DNA of 64,000 nucleotides from Rhizopus sp. PT2906 (GCA_025529335.1 JAMYHX010000167.1:1-64000); one strand, 5' to 3'. Shown: positions 25,466 through 38,173, numbered from the stretch's first letter. Numbers and translations are program-made. Notes: generated from the letters alone by a model not told the origin.

Positions 25466-28400
25466 TCTCTTTAGGGTATGTAAGTAAAGATAAATTAAAA
25501 AGCGCTCTTTTTTTACGTACCTTAAAAGTGATACGTTTATGCCTTGGTTAAAAAGAAAAGAAAAAGAATGAAAATAAAAAAGTGAGCCAAAATTCCTCCA
25601 TTGAAATACTTTTTCAAAATGATGTTCAAACAAATAAAAGGTATTTTGGTTTAGTGGCGATCAATATGATTGGTTTAAGTAAACAAGGAGGAAACGAAAA
25701 TAACAAAAAAAAAGAAATTGCTAACCTATTCCCTATAAACAACTATTTCTCTCTCTCGTTCTCTCTTTCTCTCTTTTTGATATTTTGTTTATTATCAACT
25801 TTATGCAAACAATGTAATACAATTTGATTTTAATTACTCTTTTTTACAATAATCTATTTGCCACATATACCATTTAAAATACAAGTATCCCCTTTGGTTG
25901 GCGCTTTTTTATATGTTAACCCCGTTTTTGAAGATGACCCCTGCCTCCTTTGAAGTTAACGTTTTATTATTTTACATCTTTCTTAGTAATCTTCTTTGTT
26001 TTCCCTATTCTCCTATACAAACTCCTTGTTATATATAAACAATATGATATGTAAATAGTAATTTAAATAGTTATATATAAAAACATAAATAAAAGCTGGT
26101 CAAAAGAGAGAGAGGGCTCAAGTGATAAGCCAAAAAGAGAACACACCTTGGTCTTATTCATAATCTTTAGTAGATCATCCCCTTTTTGCTCCTTTCTTTT
26201 TTAATATTCATTATGCTCTTTATCCAATCAAACTTGGATAAAACTAGAATGGTTTGTTGTTGTTGTTATGGAAAAAGGATTAAGGTTTTTTTTTTTTTAT
26301 TTCGAAGCACTTCGTTCCATTTTAACCAAATAAATATGCAAGATAACACCGAGTAACTTTTTTTTTCTTTCTGAGATAATAAAATGGGAAATAACTGTCA
26401 AGTGATCGTAATGATTTCAATTGAGTTATATTTATAACACAAAGGGGGAACAGCGGACGCGCGCGGCTGAGGTGGCAAATGAGAACTAGAAAAAGAATAT
26501 AAAGAAAGTATTTATCTGTTTTTTAATTTGTATAAATATGGAATATAAACTTCATAGTCGCTATTCGTGTGACCCACAAGGGTTCTAATAGTACTTTTTC
26601 ATGTTTGGATGATCTATCTATCTTTTTTATACAAGAAGGGGGTTGTAACAAATTGGCGGGCTAACGTCTCGTATTTGCTGCAGAGTATATTTTATTTATG
26701 TATTCTCTTTGATGAGATATGTATACATGAATGTCTAAGCTTACTTCTTTTTTCAGAAATACGTCTGTTTCATAGTGTTGTTTCTCGGACTGCATACAAT
26801 AATGTCAGTTTTTCATCATTTGTTATCCTTTATACATGAGTTTAACAAGTAAAGTAACATATGATGCTCATGTCCTTTAGCTACACAATCCAAAGGCTAG
26901 ACTTTTATTTAATAATGAAAAAAAATATGAGAACACATAGACAGTATTTGAATGATAACAGCTAAGAGCAGAATAGAACCGTCACTTTAAACGCTCTGTT
27001 CGTGACTCAATCATTAAGCAAGCCTTGGTAAAGGGGATACTTTGAATTATTCCAATCATTCCTGGTGGCAAATATTCAAATGTTTGCCTTACTCTCTTTT
27101 TCTCGGCCTCTGTTAATATCTTGATATATCTTTTTTTTTTCATAAGAGCATAGACCATCATCCCCCCTTTTTTTTATTAATTTTTCCTTCCATCTTCATC
27201 CTGATTTCTTCTGATCTCTACGTTAAAACAAGGGATAATAAAGAAAGTAAAATGACAAAAAAGGGAGGGAGAGCCATGTTCTCGTTGTGTGAGCGTTAGT
27301 GATGATTTTTTTGCATGAATTGTAGAATTCGGTTCATGTGCTTATTCTCTATTTCTTCACACGTTCAAACCATAGATTTGATGGTGAGCTCTTGGCTGAG
27401 CTATATTGTCCAATCAGAGAAGTATTTCCAATTAAACCAATGTGTGTAGAATGTGGGGCTTGATCTCGTGCCACTCCATTAAGTTTGTGAAATATGCTAC
27501 AACAGGTTTTCAACTACGCTTCGTCCTAGAAAGGTATAATAAGCAAGGCTTATCCCCACCCCCTCAGAGTCATTATAGCCTTTTTTATATTTATCCAACG
27601 TTTCTATATATAGCGTGCATTTTTTTAGAGTCATCATTAATATAAAAAGTAAAAAAAAAAATAGATATATGCTAGACATGATAGAGGATGATCAACAAAC
27701 GGAAACAACCCCTTAAGGAATACGGGGGAAAGTAGTAAGTCATATGCAAGGAAAAAAAGAAATGAGCCCTGGATCTGAGGATTTTCAAATAATAACCTTA
27801 TCACATGAGGAATAAAAGATAAAGAATAAGAGAAAGAAACAAGTCGTCTTTAAAACATGTCAATAAATAAATGATACCATGACTTTGTTCTATAGAAATC
27901 ATTAATTTATTTTTAGTATCGTCAAATACGCTTTGGGAATATTACTCTTGTTATCAATAAAAAATGGATGGATAAGCATAAGCATGCATAATCAAGACAT
28001 GTATGAAAATAGGCGCCACTTTTTTGTTTTGTGCGTCTATTCAAATGTTTCTCTGCAAGAAACAAGTATTCTTTACTGCTAACCTTGAGCAAACAGATCG
28101 ATCGATTGTAATAACTAAAAAAAGATAGAAAGAGAGAAAGAGAGAGAGAGAGAGTGAGCATGTGCTCCAATTTGGTAAGATTGATTAACCATGTTTGTGT
28201 TATTAGATCATTATCCTCAAAAAAATGGGATACTGCACGCTTGTAGGACGAACAAAAAAGCCATGGGTGCTTATTATCATTGTAAAAACAAGTTTACAGA
28301 AAAAACCCTATTTCCCTGAAGATAGCTGTGCCTTGATGCAGGTACGTTGAAAGAAAGCATAAAGATGTATTGTATAGCACATATATTCTTTGTGGCATTG

Positions 28401-30523
28401 ATCGAAGCCGCACATTATTTTTGAGTGCTGCATTGCTGTAGGTTTACGGATATAGTTTTTTGCGGACTATGTAGTATTCGACGGATGAAAGTTTTACTTC
28501 CGTTTATTAGTTCTTTGATGTAAAGTGTAGTCTGTCACGGTCTTTTAACAATGTCGGCCTTTGAAGAATACATACAAGGTGGACGGGACAGCTTTTCTGA
28601 CGAATATCAAAGTATTTATGCGAGATCTAATGATTTGAAGACTATATTTTTCTTAATCAATGACATAATCCATATCTTCCAGATACTACACTTACTATGT
28701 AGTCGCGCAAGACCATTGAAGCGTCTCTCTCAATTGTCCTGAGGTCGAAGTTGATGATATCAATACCTTAATTCGCTCCAGACTGCTAAAGTTGAAGCCT
28801 GCTCTGACTCTCACAGTCTTCCTGCTCATGCTGTTACCTCCCTGTCAACAGACAATAACGTTGCACAGGTTCGTTCTGAGAATCTTACTTTGGAGACTAC
28901 CCGGTCTAACTCTTCTACGGACCCTCTTCCTCTTCAAGTAGAGTCTATGGAGTGCGATAATAACGAAATTCTAAAGACCCATTTTACCTGTCGGTGTTCG
29001 GTCAGCTTGCTCTTTTGATGCATCTAAGTGTGCTGAATTTTCTCCCAAAAAGAAGTAGCTAAGTCAAAACTTGGGGAATCAGAACTTTGAGGCTTGCATG
29101 CTTGAGATGAATCAATACAATAACTCGAGTATAATCTTATAATAAAACGTACATTCTACTTTCTTCTATTTCGTCTGATAATAAATAATCACACTGACCA
29201 CATTAAATCATGTTGACAACATTAGTTCTCATTATAAAGCTCATACGCGTCTTACTTTCAACAAAGAATCTAATACGCAAACCATCGACTTCATAGCCTT
29301 TTTTCAATAACAACTAAAGCTAAATACAACAGGAGCACTTAACATCATTCCATACTCACTTCACTGCTATCTGACAATCAGCAGAATATAATCTTAAGAT
29401 GAATGAACAAGACCGCATAAAACTTTAAGCAACGAAGACCAGGCGCGACCATATATAGAACGGAAAATGATGTAGACTTGACGCTTGTTTTTGGAGAGTG
29501 CAAACTTGGAAGCACAACAGCAAAAACAACATGCATGGATATATAGCCAAGCTTGCCATGCTTACCCAGCTCACCATCAATGTTAGTAATAGAAAGAATG
29601 GCTATGTTGTCGAAAAAGAAAAACGAAAGATGTGGTGGCTTCCCTCCTTTGACATACATGCATTCCATCAACTTTCCAAACTATGGCAAATACACAGTTA
29701 GAAGGATGTAAAGAGGGCAATAAAAATTATATTTATTTATTTTTATAATATTACTGAGGATAAAGCGTGGCTAGAGAGCCTATAGCCACATCCAAAGTAA
29801 TATAGTCCTTGCTCATTTCGATATGTGGGATGTGTAAAAAAAAAAAATAGAAGCTCTTATTATAGATATCAGTTGATGAGAATACTTGCTGGGCAACGTC
29901 GTATAAGATTATTTGTTGCTTCTCAACTTTCATTCAATTTAACAGTTGATATACACACACCCAAAAGCTTTTGCTGTTTAAAAGCTCAAAGAAAACACGA
30001 CATAAAAGCTTTAAGCATACTTTTTAATAATATAGTTTACTGAATCATTCATTCAGCATAGTTTTATTTTTCGCCAATGCGTTCTTTGCACGTGTCAGTA
30101 GTGTCCTTTTCCATAGTACCAGGTACAGACAACCATCACCACTATCAAGATGCCTTTATCAACAAATATACAGATATCCCGTCTAGTCCAAGGAAACGAT
30201 GTTGCAATACCAGCAGTGCACAAGTCCAGAGGGACCATGCCCAACGCTTTCCAAATTCCCGCCTGCCTTGCGTTACTACAAGGCACACTATACACACATG
30301 TATTAGACATTTGCATGGTGAATAGAAAGTAATATTGTACTTACTTAGAGTAGTTGTTGTCTATTCAAAAAAAAAAGCATTTACAGTAAAGAAAGACGCA
30401 TAAAATCACCCCTTATCTAAAATGCATAAATGTTGTCAAGTATGTGTTGACCTTTCAGCAACCGACGCGTGACTACTAGGATCTTTGGATATTGAATTTT
30501 TCTTTTACTTTTCTCCTTTACAC
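25466..30523. other. Five-kilobase gene-poor region upstream of the StuA-like gene
   Basis: No intact gene was found. It holds homopolymer and GA/CT runs (for example 28133-28155), a likely decayed reading frame at 28551-29060 (listed separately) and short stop-broken frames near 29390-29700 and 30077-30330 that I could not assign. Its length and place upstream of a developmental regulator would fit a long promoter, but transposon decay is as likely. Confidence 0.45.
28551..29060 (+). pseudogene. Decayed reading frame, possibly from a retroelement
   Basis: A frame starting MSAFEEYIQGG runs 63 codons, then coding-like sequence continues in other frames, including a Ser/Thr-rich stretch without stops (TAKVEACSDSHSLP to HFTCRCSVS) and a later piece ending DASKCAEFSPKKK. 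Stops and at least one frame change break it. The composition resembles N-terminal proteins of non-LTR elements, but I recognise no domain, so the family is a guess. Confidence 0.3.
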
Positions 30524-31284
30524 ATGAGCTTACTGCGACGATTCAAGGCAACTGATTTATTTGAGTTTAATAACATGTAAGGCTCATAACAATTGTCCCC
30601 TCAATGTCGAACTAACGCTGCGAATGTATTCCCACTTTCATGCAGTAATCTCGATCCACTTACTGAAACAGTAACTATATAATATCTTTTTAGAATAACC
30701 AGTAACACTTTATATAGTACAATATCTCATTCTACCTTCAATATCTTGCACGATGGCCAGATCTATTTTCAGTTCAAGTGTCTCCACATAACAACCTTAT
30801 GGGTTATGGTAATGACAACAGTTTATAGAGTACACAACATATTAATTTGAATATATAGTGATGGGAAAGACAGAAGGTACAGGTAAAAACTGGCATGGTC
30901 ACGTCACGGCTATCACAGTTGCACCTGAATTCCGTCGACTGGGGCTCGCAGACGGTATGATGAACTTGCTTGAACAAGTATCTGAAAAGTCATATGATTG
31001 TTGGTTTGTTGATCTGTATGTGAGAGTATCCAATTCCGTGGCAATAGACATGTACCGTAAATTTGGATATTCTGTCTATCGAAGAGTAAGAAGCTATTAT
31101 GCTGGGCATACAAACGAAGATGCCTATGGTCAGTTTAATATGATAAAAAAAAAAAAAAACTTAAGACTAACTTTATCATTTAGACATGCGGAAACCTTTG
31201 CCAAGAGACGTTAAAAAGGAAACGATTCGAGAAAACGGAGAAAATGTTTATGTTAACCCAGAAGACCTTGATTCATGGCGGTAG
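30524..31284 (+). CDS. NAA20: NatB catalytic subunit, N-alpha-acetyltransferase 20
   Basis: Acetylates the N-terminal Met of proteins starting Met-Asp/Glu/Asn, at the ribosome with Naa25/Mdm20. Exons 30524-30576, 30646-30670 (only 25 nt), 30718-30808, 30859-31128 and 31184-31284 give 179 residues, the usual Naa20 length. The start reads LLRRFKATDLFEFNNINLD, close to other Naa20; the GNAT core has HGHVTAITVAPEFRRLGLA with the acetyl-CoA loop RRLGLA, then FVDLYVRVSN and MYRKFGYSVYR. The C-terminus MRKPLPRDVKKETIRENG is also typical. Its stop lies 16 bp from the stop of the convergent Yak1 gene. Confidence 0.95.
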
Positions 31285-31300
31285 TAATAAAAATCATTTA

Positions 31301-34142
31301 TTATCGATACGTCTTTAATCTAAATGCATCTGTCAACCGTGCTTTCGACACGTCTTTCTTTGGATTCTCTTTCTGACGCATCATGAGCAATCCCCCAGCT
31401 GCTTCACCTGCATGTGCCTTTCGTACATTTGCTAATTTAAACTTACCACCGTCCATAGCACCACGTACCGTTTGACCATCTCCCGGTGGGGTCTTGAGGG
31501 AGTCATGAGAGCCTGTTCTGACTTTGACTTGTGAAGATATTTTGACGTGACGCATGTCATCCTGTAGTCCGTTGTATTTTGACATATCTGGAGGAAGTAA
31601 ACCAATATAGTCTCCTTGAGATCGTGCGTGCCGCAGTCTGTATTCAGGAGACGATTCTTGGGAACTGTCTTGTGAGGAGGCCTTCTCTTTGGGGTATTTT
31701 GCAATGGGATGATGAATTTCTTGAGCGACAGCTTTTATCTGTTCGGGCGCTGTGGGCTTATTCATTGATTCAGATCGTTTGCGTACACTGTTTAAAGGCT
31801 TATCTCCTATTTGTGAATGAGTTTAGAGTAAAATAAAAGGGTGGACTATGCCTTTGTAAACATACCTGCTTTAGTAGCCACGTCAATACTTGTTGATGCT
31901 GAAGGAACTGGTATATGTGCATCTGGTTTAAAGGGCCCTGTAAAAGGCTGTTGTGTGATGAAAGGATGCTGAAGAGCCTGCTGCGGCGTCCAGCGTTTGA
32001 GCGGGTTCAACTCTAGCACTCCATATAAGAAATCGAGTAGACATAGCCTTGCCTCGTATTCTACATAAGAATAAGTACGTTCTGATCAAGCGTTCAACAG
32101 TAGGAAACAAAAATACATACCCTTTTTCTGTTCCTCTTCTTCTCTTGACGAGTAGAATGAACCATAAGCTTTTCTTTTTTCCTGTTCGTCCTTAGTCAAG
32201 ACGGGTTTCCCATTGTTGAATTCCATAATAATATCTTTCAAGAGAGTTTGAGGAAAATACTTTTTTCTGGGCAGCTCATTCTTATTATTCTCTTGGCTGT
32301 ATTGTTCACGACTCTTTAATTCATACTCAAATGTATCTGGTCCGGTCATCTTCTTGTTGAAGAATGATGGTGTATTTCTACCTTTGTTCAACATATCCTT
32401 GGGAGGAACGCTATCGTAGGAATTTAGCAAATGTCAGTATGATACCTCTCTCCTTTTGTCCAGATTACCCAAGCATTTCTACTATTCTAAACAACTGATT
32501 GTATTCAGAACTACCAGGAAACAATGGTAATCCCAAAAATAACTCTGCCACAATACAACCAAAGGACCACATATCGATGGCAGACGTATAGCGTAATCCA
32601 AGCAAGACCTCAGGAGATCTATAAAATCTTGATTGGATATAAGTGTAAATCCTATTTGCTTCGTGACAAGATGATCCAAAGTCAACCACTTTGATGGTCA
32701 TTGATTTTTCGCTAATAAAGTTAAGACATTAATCATGGACATTATCTCTATTGTTTTATTTACCTCACTAAAAGAATGTTCTCCGGTTTAAGATCACAGT
32801 GAATAATTTTAGCTTCCTTCAGCAACGCTAATGTATCTAATATCTGTGCTGCAAAAGCTCGCACTTTTTCTGGGGGAAAACCTCTATATCGGTTATGGCC
32901 GATGAGATCGTATAAGTTGTATGAAAGCAATTCAAATACCAGACACAAGTGTTGTTTGTGAGAGAATACATGGTGAAGGCGTAGGATGTGATGCTTATCC
33001 TCTGGATCCCATTGTTGATTAAGCTATGAAGCGAATCAACATTACGTCAGCATTATTTTCTCTTCATTTCCCCTCTTTGTACCTTTTTCAGTATCTCAAT
33101 CTCCATGCAGCTTTGTGTTTTATAGGCGCTTTTATTCTTGATTACTTTGACCGAGAATAGTTCTCCTGTTGAGATCTTTTCGCATTTGACTACTTGGCCA
33201 AACGTGCCTTGACCTAATAGATCAATCACTCTATACCTATTGATTGATGATAAGCTTTTGCCTTCAGGTAACTTTTATAGGGCTATATACTCTACTGATG
33301 GTTTGGGTCATGTCCAAGTATTTCATTGACTTTAAGTATATAATCAAAATTTTCATTGTCATTTCCTTCGTTTCTGCAAGGTTTGCTTGGCTTTGTCAGT
33401 ATACGCTTTGGTATCTTACTTTCATCAAAAGTGAAACTTGGGTTAAAATCACTATAGGCTTCCTTGATATGAACTGTCAATGATTGAATCAAGCTTCTAT
33501 TCTATATGCGCAGTATGTTTAAGTAATTCTATTCCTATGCTTTATTTCAAAGTTACCTTTTGCCTTTTAACCAGCATCTTTCTTTCAACATGTTTCAATC
33601 GATCATAGGTATTCTCTGATGTCACCTTTACAAACCCTTTTACTGCCTTAGTCTGCTGTGGCCATTGATAGCCTAAATCAAGTTGAGGACCAATTTCTTC
33701 ACAATAATAAGGAGAGTCTCTCTTTGTTGATGTAGTGATAGCATGACTACTATTACTACTGATACTTTTTGCTTTACTAATTTTTCTTCTAATAGATGGC
33801 ATTCTCCTTTGTATTCTCGACGCTTCCTGCACTGCTACAACTTCTAGTTCTGGTTCTGAATCCCAATCGCTATCATCATGCATAAAGTATTTTTGATTTG
33901 AATTGCTCCTATTCTTGAAGGTTTGAGGATAGACGTTTGAGGGATCCCCTTAAAATTAATAAATTAGAATTACAATAATGATACAAGACTGTCATGTATA
34001 TCTAACCTCGGAAGCTAAAAGCGCTACTATTTTCGGAAGGATGAAGGTCGCGTAATTTTCTTGTTGAAATATGACTGCTTGATGATGGTGAAGGTATATT
34101 TCCAGATAGTCCAGCCCTGTAAATGCTTCGACTAACGTCCAT
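31301..34142 (-). CDS. YAK1: DYRK-family protein kinase, Yak1-like
   Basis: Dual-specificity kinase; in fungi Yak1 acts below PKA/TOR in growth control and stress. Nine exons (minus): 34142-34007, 33948-33557, 33501-33296, 33236-33083, 33023-32764, 32711-32469, 32410-32121, 32060-31866, 31806-31301, giving 793 residues. A non-catalytic N-terminus of about 240 residues precedes the kinase: glycine loop LLGQGTFGQV, catalytic IIHCDLKPENILL, VVDFGSSC and the self-phosphorylated loop IYTYIQSRFYRSPE. SSEYNQLFRIVEMLG and MCLVFELLSYNLYDLI match Yak1 and S. pombe Ppk15 better than DYRK2 or Pom1. The kinase domain ends around LNPLKRWTPQQALQHPFI, followed by a basic Ser-rich tail. Confidence 0.93.
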
Positions 34143-34913
34143 TGTTTAAAATGAAAAAAAAAGAAAAGTAAAAAAAGGGAAAAAGGGCTTTAATGATTAT
34201 ATCTGAAAATAAAGTTTTTGTTTTTATTATTCTTTTCCTTTTCAGGAACGACTAAAAGCTGTTTCCATCATTCTTTCGAAGACTAAAAACGCATTATTTG
34301 GTTCGATTTTAGTATTACATAACTCATGTTAACTTTTGTTCTATTACCAAACACAATGATTCCTCTTCCTCCTCCTCTTCCCTCTAAACAATGGAAGCAG
34401 TAGCAAATAATGCAGCAGATGATACGCTAATTGTGAATGTTTATTGGAGCTGAATTTGAATTTCAGTGTGTACAAGAATTAAACCTGACATCTTTCTCAA
34501 TGGCACACCTTTGGGGGGATAGATATCAATCCTTTACATAGGTTACCAATTGATAATATGAGTAATGTATAGCATATTGTCTATTGGGTATTTATAACAC
34601 TAATTTGTACCATAAAATACGCCGGAAAATACGTCGAAAAATACACCAGAAAATATGCAACACACTTTTACCGGAAATTAACCACACACTGAGCCTTTTT
34701 TTTGCCATTTGTTCGAGCCGGGTATCGGATCACAATCATATGAGTTTACTTTCCCCTTTTTCTCTCTTTCTCTCCTGATATTTATTTTTACAATACAATA
34801 AAACCCTTTTTAAAAGAATCAGATATGGACATGCCTTGAAAAAAAAAAAAAGAGAGAATAAGAGGCAAATTCATATAGTTCCTATTCACTAACATTATGT
34901 TCCCATTTTGACG
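34143..34913. other. Intergenic region between YAK1 and the Helitron relic
   Basis: The first part is the YAK1 leader and promoter side. No gene was seen. It includes the 12-bp tandem repeat at 34614-34661, listed separately. Confidence 0.5.
34614..34661. repeat. Four imperfect copies of a 12-bp repeat
   Basis: AAAATACGCCGG, AAAATACGTCGA, AAAATACACCAG and AAAATATGCAAC follow one another without gaps. It lies about 250 bp before the Helitron reading frame and may be part of that element or its 5' end. Confidence 0.7.
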
Positions 34914-36130
34914 CTTATTAGAACAATGGAAAACAACAACAACCAAAGTATAACTAGCTGCTCTTCCTGCCGTGCACCTTTACCCGTTGATTCACGTCAT
35001 CGTACCTGTAAAGCATGCAGAGAACAAGTAGCAGCATCACGCCGCAGACGTAGTGCCGAAGATCAACAAGAAGAAGCTGATGTCGCTATTAGACCTAGAG
35101 GCAGACCAAGAAGAACAGTTGAGTCTGTTGATGTTGAAAGTAGACCTAGAGGCAGGCCCAGATCTGACATGCTAACAGTATGCCAGCCGCATACATCTCA
35201 CAGTTATTCCGCCTTCGCCTTTTGGACCTTGGAAGTATGGACAAAGAGTGTCCCCATTGCCACGCCTTGCACTGGATCGATGAAAGGCAAGAGACATCTT
35301 CGATGAGAAATCCTAGCTGGGAATCATGCTGCAAGTAAGGATCAGTCCAATTGCAACTCTTACCTGACCCACCTCAATACTTGAAGGACTTGCTTGCAAG
35401 TACAGACATTCAAGGAAGTCACTTTAAGGACAACCTTCGTCAATATAACGTTGCCTTTGCGTTTACCTCTTTAGGATGTGACATTGTCTCAGCTGAGGAG
35501 CGTAATGCCAACATCAACAACAGAAGAGGTGGACTTAACGCATTCCATATCCATGATGCTCTTTGCCACCACCAGGGGCCTCTACTTTCAGTTGAGGGCA
35601 ACGCATCTTTGTATGCTCAGTTGTACATCCATGATCCTTCATATGATGCCCACAGACGATCAGAAAGAAATGAAAATTTGGACAATATTATAGAAAATCC
35701 TTCAACTCTGCTTTCTCAATGCAATCCCTTCGCACGTATTTATTGTCATGCGTATAAGATATTGAGCAACCATGAGAGCTTCAGCATCAACAGCGAGAAA
35801 AGATCTAGTAACAATGGCTCTACCAAAAGCGGATCACCTTACGTTATCATCAGTTCATCGATGGGAATGCATTTGATTGAAGGAGGTGACAGACGTACCC
35901 AGGATTTACCAACAATGGAGAAAGTTGTCGCTGTTATCCAAATCGAGTATAATGACAGAGGCTTCTGCAACATCGTTATTACCTTGAGAAGCAGTAGTAG
36001 AAATGATAGTCTCCGTTGAGAACATGATTTTGAGCAGCACTTTCAACGCATCAGCTAGACATATGCTATATACGTGTGTACGAATTACGTACTGATATTT
36101 CATCATGGAACATGTGGATGACGTTGAGGT
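34914..36130 (+). pseudogene. Decayed, truncated Helitron Rep-helicase gene
   Basis: Relic of a rolling-circle transposon protein. The N-terminus has a zinc-finger-like CSSCRAPLPVDSRHRTCKAC and two AT-hooks (RPRGRPR). After a frame change near 35215 comes MDKECPHCHALHWIDER, an in-frame stop (CCK, stop, GSVQLQLLPDPPQYL) and the long segment DNLRQYNVAFAFTSLGCDI to GGDRRTQDLPTMEKVVAVI, the standard start of Helitron proteins. Further stops at about 36018, 36056 and 36118 break a recognisable continuation (HFQRIS, NYVLIFHHGTCG). The HUH nuclease and helicase domains are missing, so it cannot move by itself. Confidence 0.8.
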
Positions 36131-36435
36131 TTGTGCTTCTTCTTTTCCCTCTTTACCGTTACTTCTTCAATCACTGTTCGTGGTGTTTAGATGATGATTC
36201 ATGACTATCGTGTGTTATTTTAGTATCCTTATCCATCACTTTTATAACGATGACTATTTTGAGTATAACAGCAAGATGTGCAATATGTTAAAAGTGGAGT
36301 GCCCTTTCATTCGAGAACCATTTTACTATTAAAGAAAGCATGATTAATTAATAAAAAAATGTTGTTGATCGTTAATTTAGCATGACAAGACTATCCGCAG
36401 TTACTTTTCCTTTTTCCTTTTTTCTTTACTTCAAC

Positions 36436-37245
36436 GTATTAGAACTACAAGCTTGGAAGAGTATTATCGTTTATGTGGTTACAATCTTGCTACAAGAAGA
36501 CGAAAAGAACATCAAGAGTGTCATTTAGACGAATTTAAGTATATTAGTGAATTACCTACTTTAAAAACTGCAAACTTGACCTCATTTTTACTAGCTATCT
36601 CTACACGTCTACAAAACTACCAAAGAATCCATAACTACTACTGTCAAGATAAATGGTATGTCGCTCTCTTACATGGTATGTATTTTAATAACGCTGCGTA
36701 TGAAATATGTCTCAAAAGTCAAAGTTTAAAGCGTATATCAACAAGCAAAAAGGAACTCGAGAAATTGTTAAAAGACTCTTTGACAACAGCAAAAAGTATG
36801 GCACATCAAGCACAGTTGGCGCTAAAAACCAAAACCCAAACAAAAGCAAACATGCACCTCTACCTCCTCTCAACGGAAGCGGGTCATTGCGTTCGGAAAT
36901 GGTTCTTTTTGTTCAAGTATGAAAGGAAAACGAACTGCACCTACTAGACGCATTATTGAAGAAATCAAACGAAAATGCAAACAATCCAATGAGGGGACCG
37001 AATTTGTTTCGGTTGTCGAGTATTTAACGAGTCAGATCTGTAACAAGTGCAAATCCAAACAGTTAAACAATATCTCAATTATTGGATCAAAGCGAAGAGT
37101 ACACTCTGTCCTCAAGTGTGAATCTTGCGGGATGGTTTGGAATCACGATGTGAATAGTGCATTAAATATATATGGTATCTTTGTTTACAAATCAAAACAC
37201 GATAATGAAAGTCCTCCCCCCTTCAAAAGACCTTCAAAAGACTAA
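36436..37245 (+). pseudogene. Decayed Fanzor (TnpB-like RNA-guided nuclease) gene
   Basis: Relic of a eukaryotic TnpB homologue. Three frames must be joined: 36436 to about 36715 (EEYYRLCGYNLATRRRKEH, IHNYYCQDKWYV), then SKFKAYINKQKGTREIVKRL to about 36880, then RVIAFGNGSFCSSMKGKR onward. The last part keeps the RuvC-II Glu (VSVVEYLTSQ), the zinc ribbon C-x2-C...C-x2-C (ICNKCKSKQ, LKCESCGMVW) and the RuvC-III Asp (NHDVNSALNI). The N-terminal wedge/REC part and RuvC-I Asp are missing and two frameshifts are present, so no active enzyme is expected. It starts about 300 bp after the Helitron relic on the same strand; Fanzor genes are known passengers of Helitrons. Confidence 0.78.
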
Positions 37246-37756
37246 TGGTGTTCTCTGGATTTAATGCGCTGTCTATAACGGCAGTGCATTCCTTAACGCC
37301 TCGGTAAGTATAAAATGAATAATACGTTGTTTTTTATTCATTAGTCTTCTAGTTAAAACAGAGTGATGACCCTTAGTGTATGGTATCATGTGACATTTGT
37401 ACAGATAAACACTACACTGTTGATAAAGTTAGCATACAGAGCCGTATTACATTGTGCTTCTTTAGAAGTAAAAGGGCTCCAACATTTCATAATGAGAGCC
37501 TTGACCATTACGACTTTCTTTTTATTTTTCAAAAAGTAATAAAACTAGCTTATTATGTAGAAAAAGATATGCTCCTCAATTGAACCTAGTTTGATGATCA
37601 TATCATGAATGTTATCATATTTAGGTTTATAAACTTTCATTTATGGTTTCTTTTTCAATTAATGAATCGTTTCCCTGATAATCAGGCTTTGAGATATTCT
37701 TGAATTGTTCCCTATTGTTTATTTATATATCTTTGTCTTTTTATTATTGAATACAC
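37246..37756. other. Short intergenic region after the Fanzor relic
   Basis: Contains an imperfect hairpin-like stretch near 37268-37295 (GCGCTGTCTATAACGGCAGTGC) that might be a transposon end. Otherwise AT-rich with no coding signal. Confidence 0.4.
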
Positions 37757-38173
37757 TTACATTGCCTGTGTTAGTTCATCCAACTTTTTCATCATATTCT
37801 TCAACATATCTTTCTTCTTTTCAAAGCTCTCTGTATAAACCTTGTTATTTTGATCTGTTTTATGGTTCATTTTGATGAGTCTAGTAATCAATTAGTATCA
37901 CATAATTATCATAATCAATATAATCTTACGGTATATCATTCATAGCCTCCAAGGCTACATGGTCACTAGCCAAGTCAATCTGCTTTCTTCTTATCACATC
38001 CAGCTCCTGAAATATTCTTGTTGTATTTTTACCTTTTTTGCTATAAGCTTTCTTAAATAAACTCATACTTTTTATAATTTACCAAAGACCCTCATATCAT
38101 TGTTTTCATATGCTTTGTCCACTTGCCTAAACTGCTCATTCAAGTTTTTTATTATTCTTTCATGCTTTTCCAT
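37757..38173 (-). CDS. Small coiled-coil protein of unknown function
   Basis: Exons (minus) 38173-38090, 38051-37930 and 37880-37757 give 109 residues in one frame. The protein is almost wholly charged alpha-helix: MEKHERIIKNLNEQFRQVDK, later QELDVIRRKQIDLASDHVAL, ending LKNMMKKLDELTQAM. I do not recognise the family. Small size and coiled coil would fit a subunit of a larger complex. The first intron is short (38 nt) with a weak GTCTTT donor, so that junction is doubtful; the 3' intron has a good GTAAG donor. A TTTGTAG acceptor just before the ATG hints at a leader intron. It starts only 61 bp from the divergent FKBP gene. Confidence 0.55.

Noticed and set aside
29378..29701. Coding-like frames on both strands near 29.5 kb
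   Set aside because: Even composition suggests an old coding fragment, but I recognise no domain and stops break it; not enough for a feature.
30077..30332. Overlapping frames on both strands near 30.2 kb
   Set aside because: Three frames are open over 200 bp, which happens by chance; no family resemblance or splice partner.
31301..34142. Kinase as DYRK2/Pom1 type
   Set aside because: No DH box of class I/II DYRKs was seen and the EYNQL and ELLSYNLYDLI segments fit Yak1 better.
34914..36130. Helitron piece as a host HMG/AT-hook gene
   Set aside because: The AT-hooks are followed by Helitron-specific sequence (AFAFTSLG, GGDRRTQ) and several stops.
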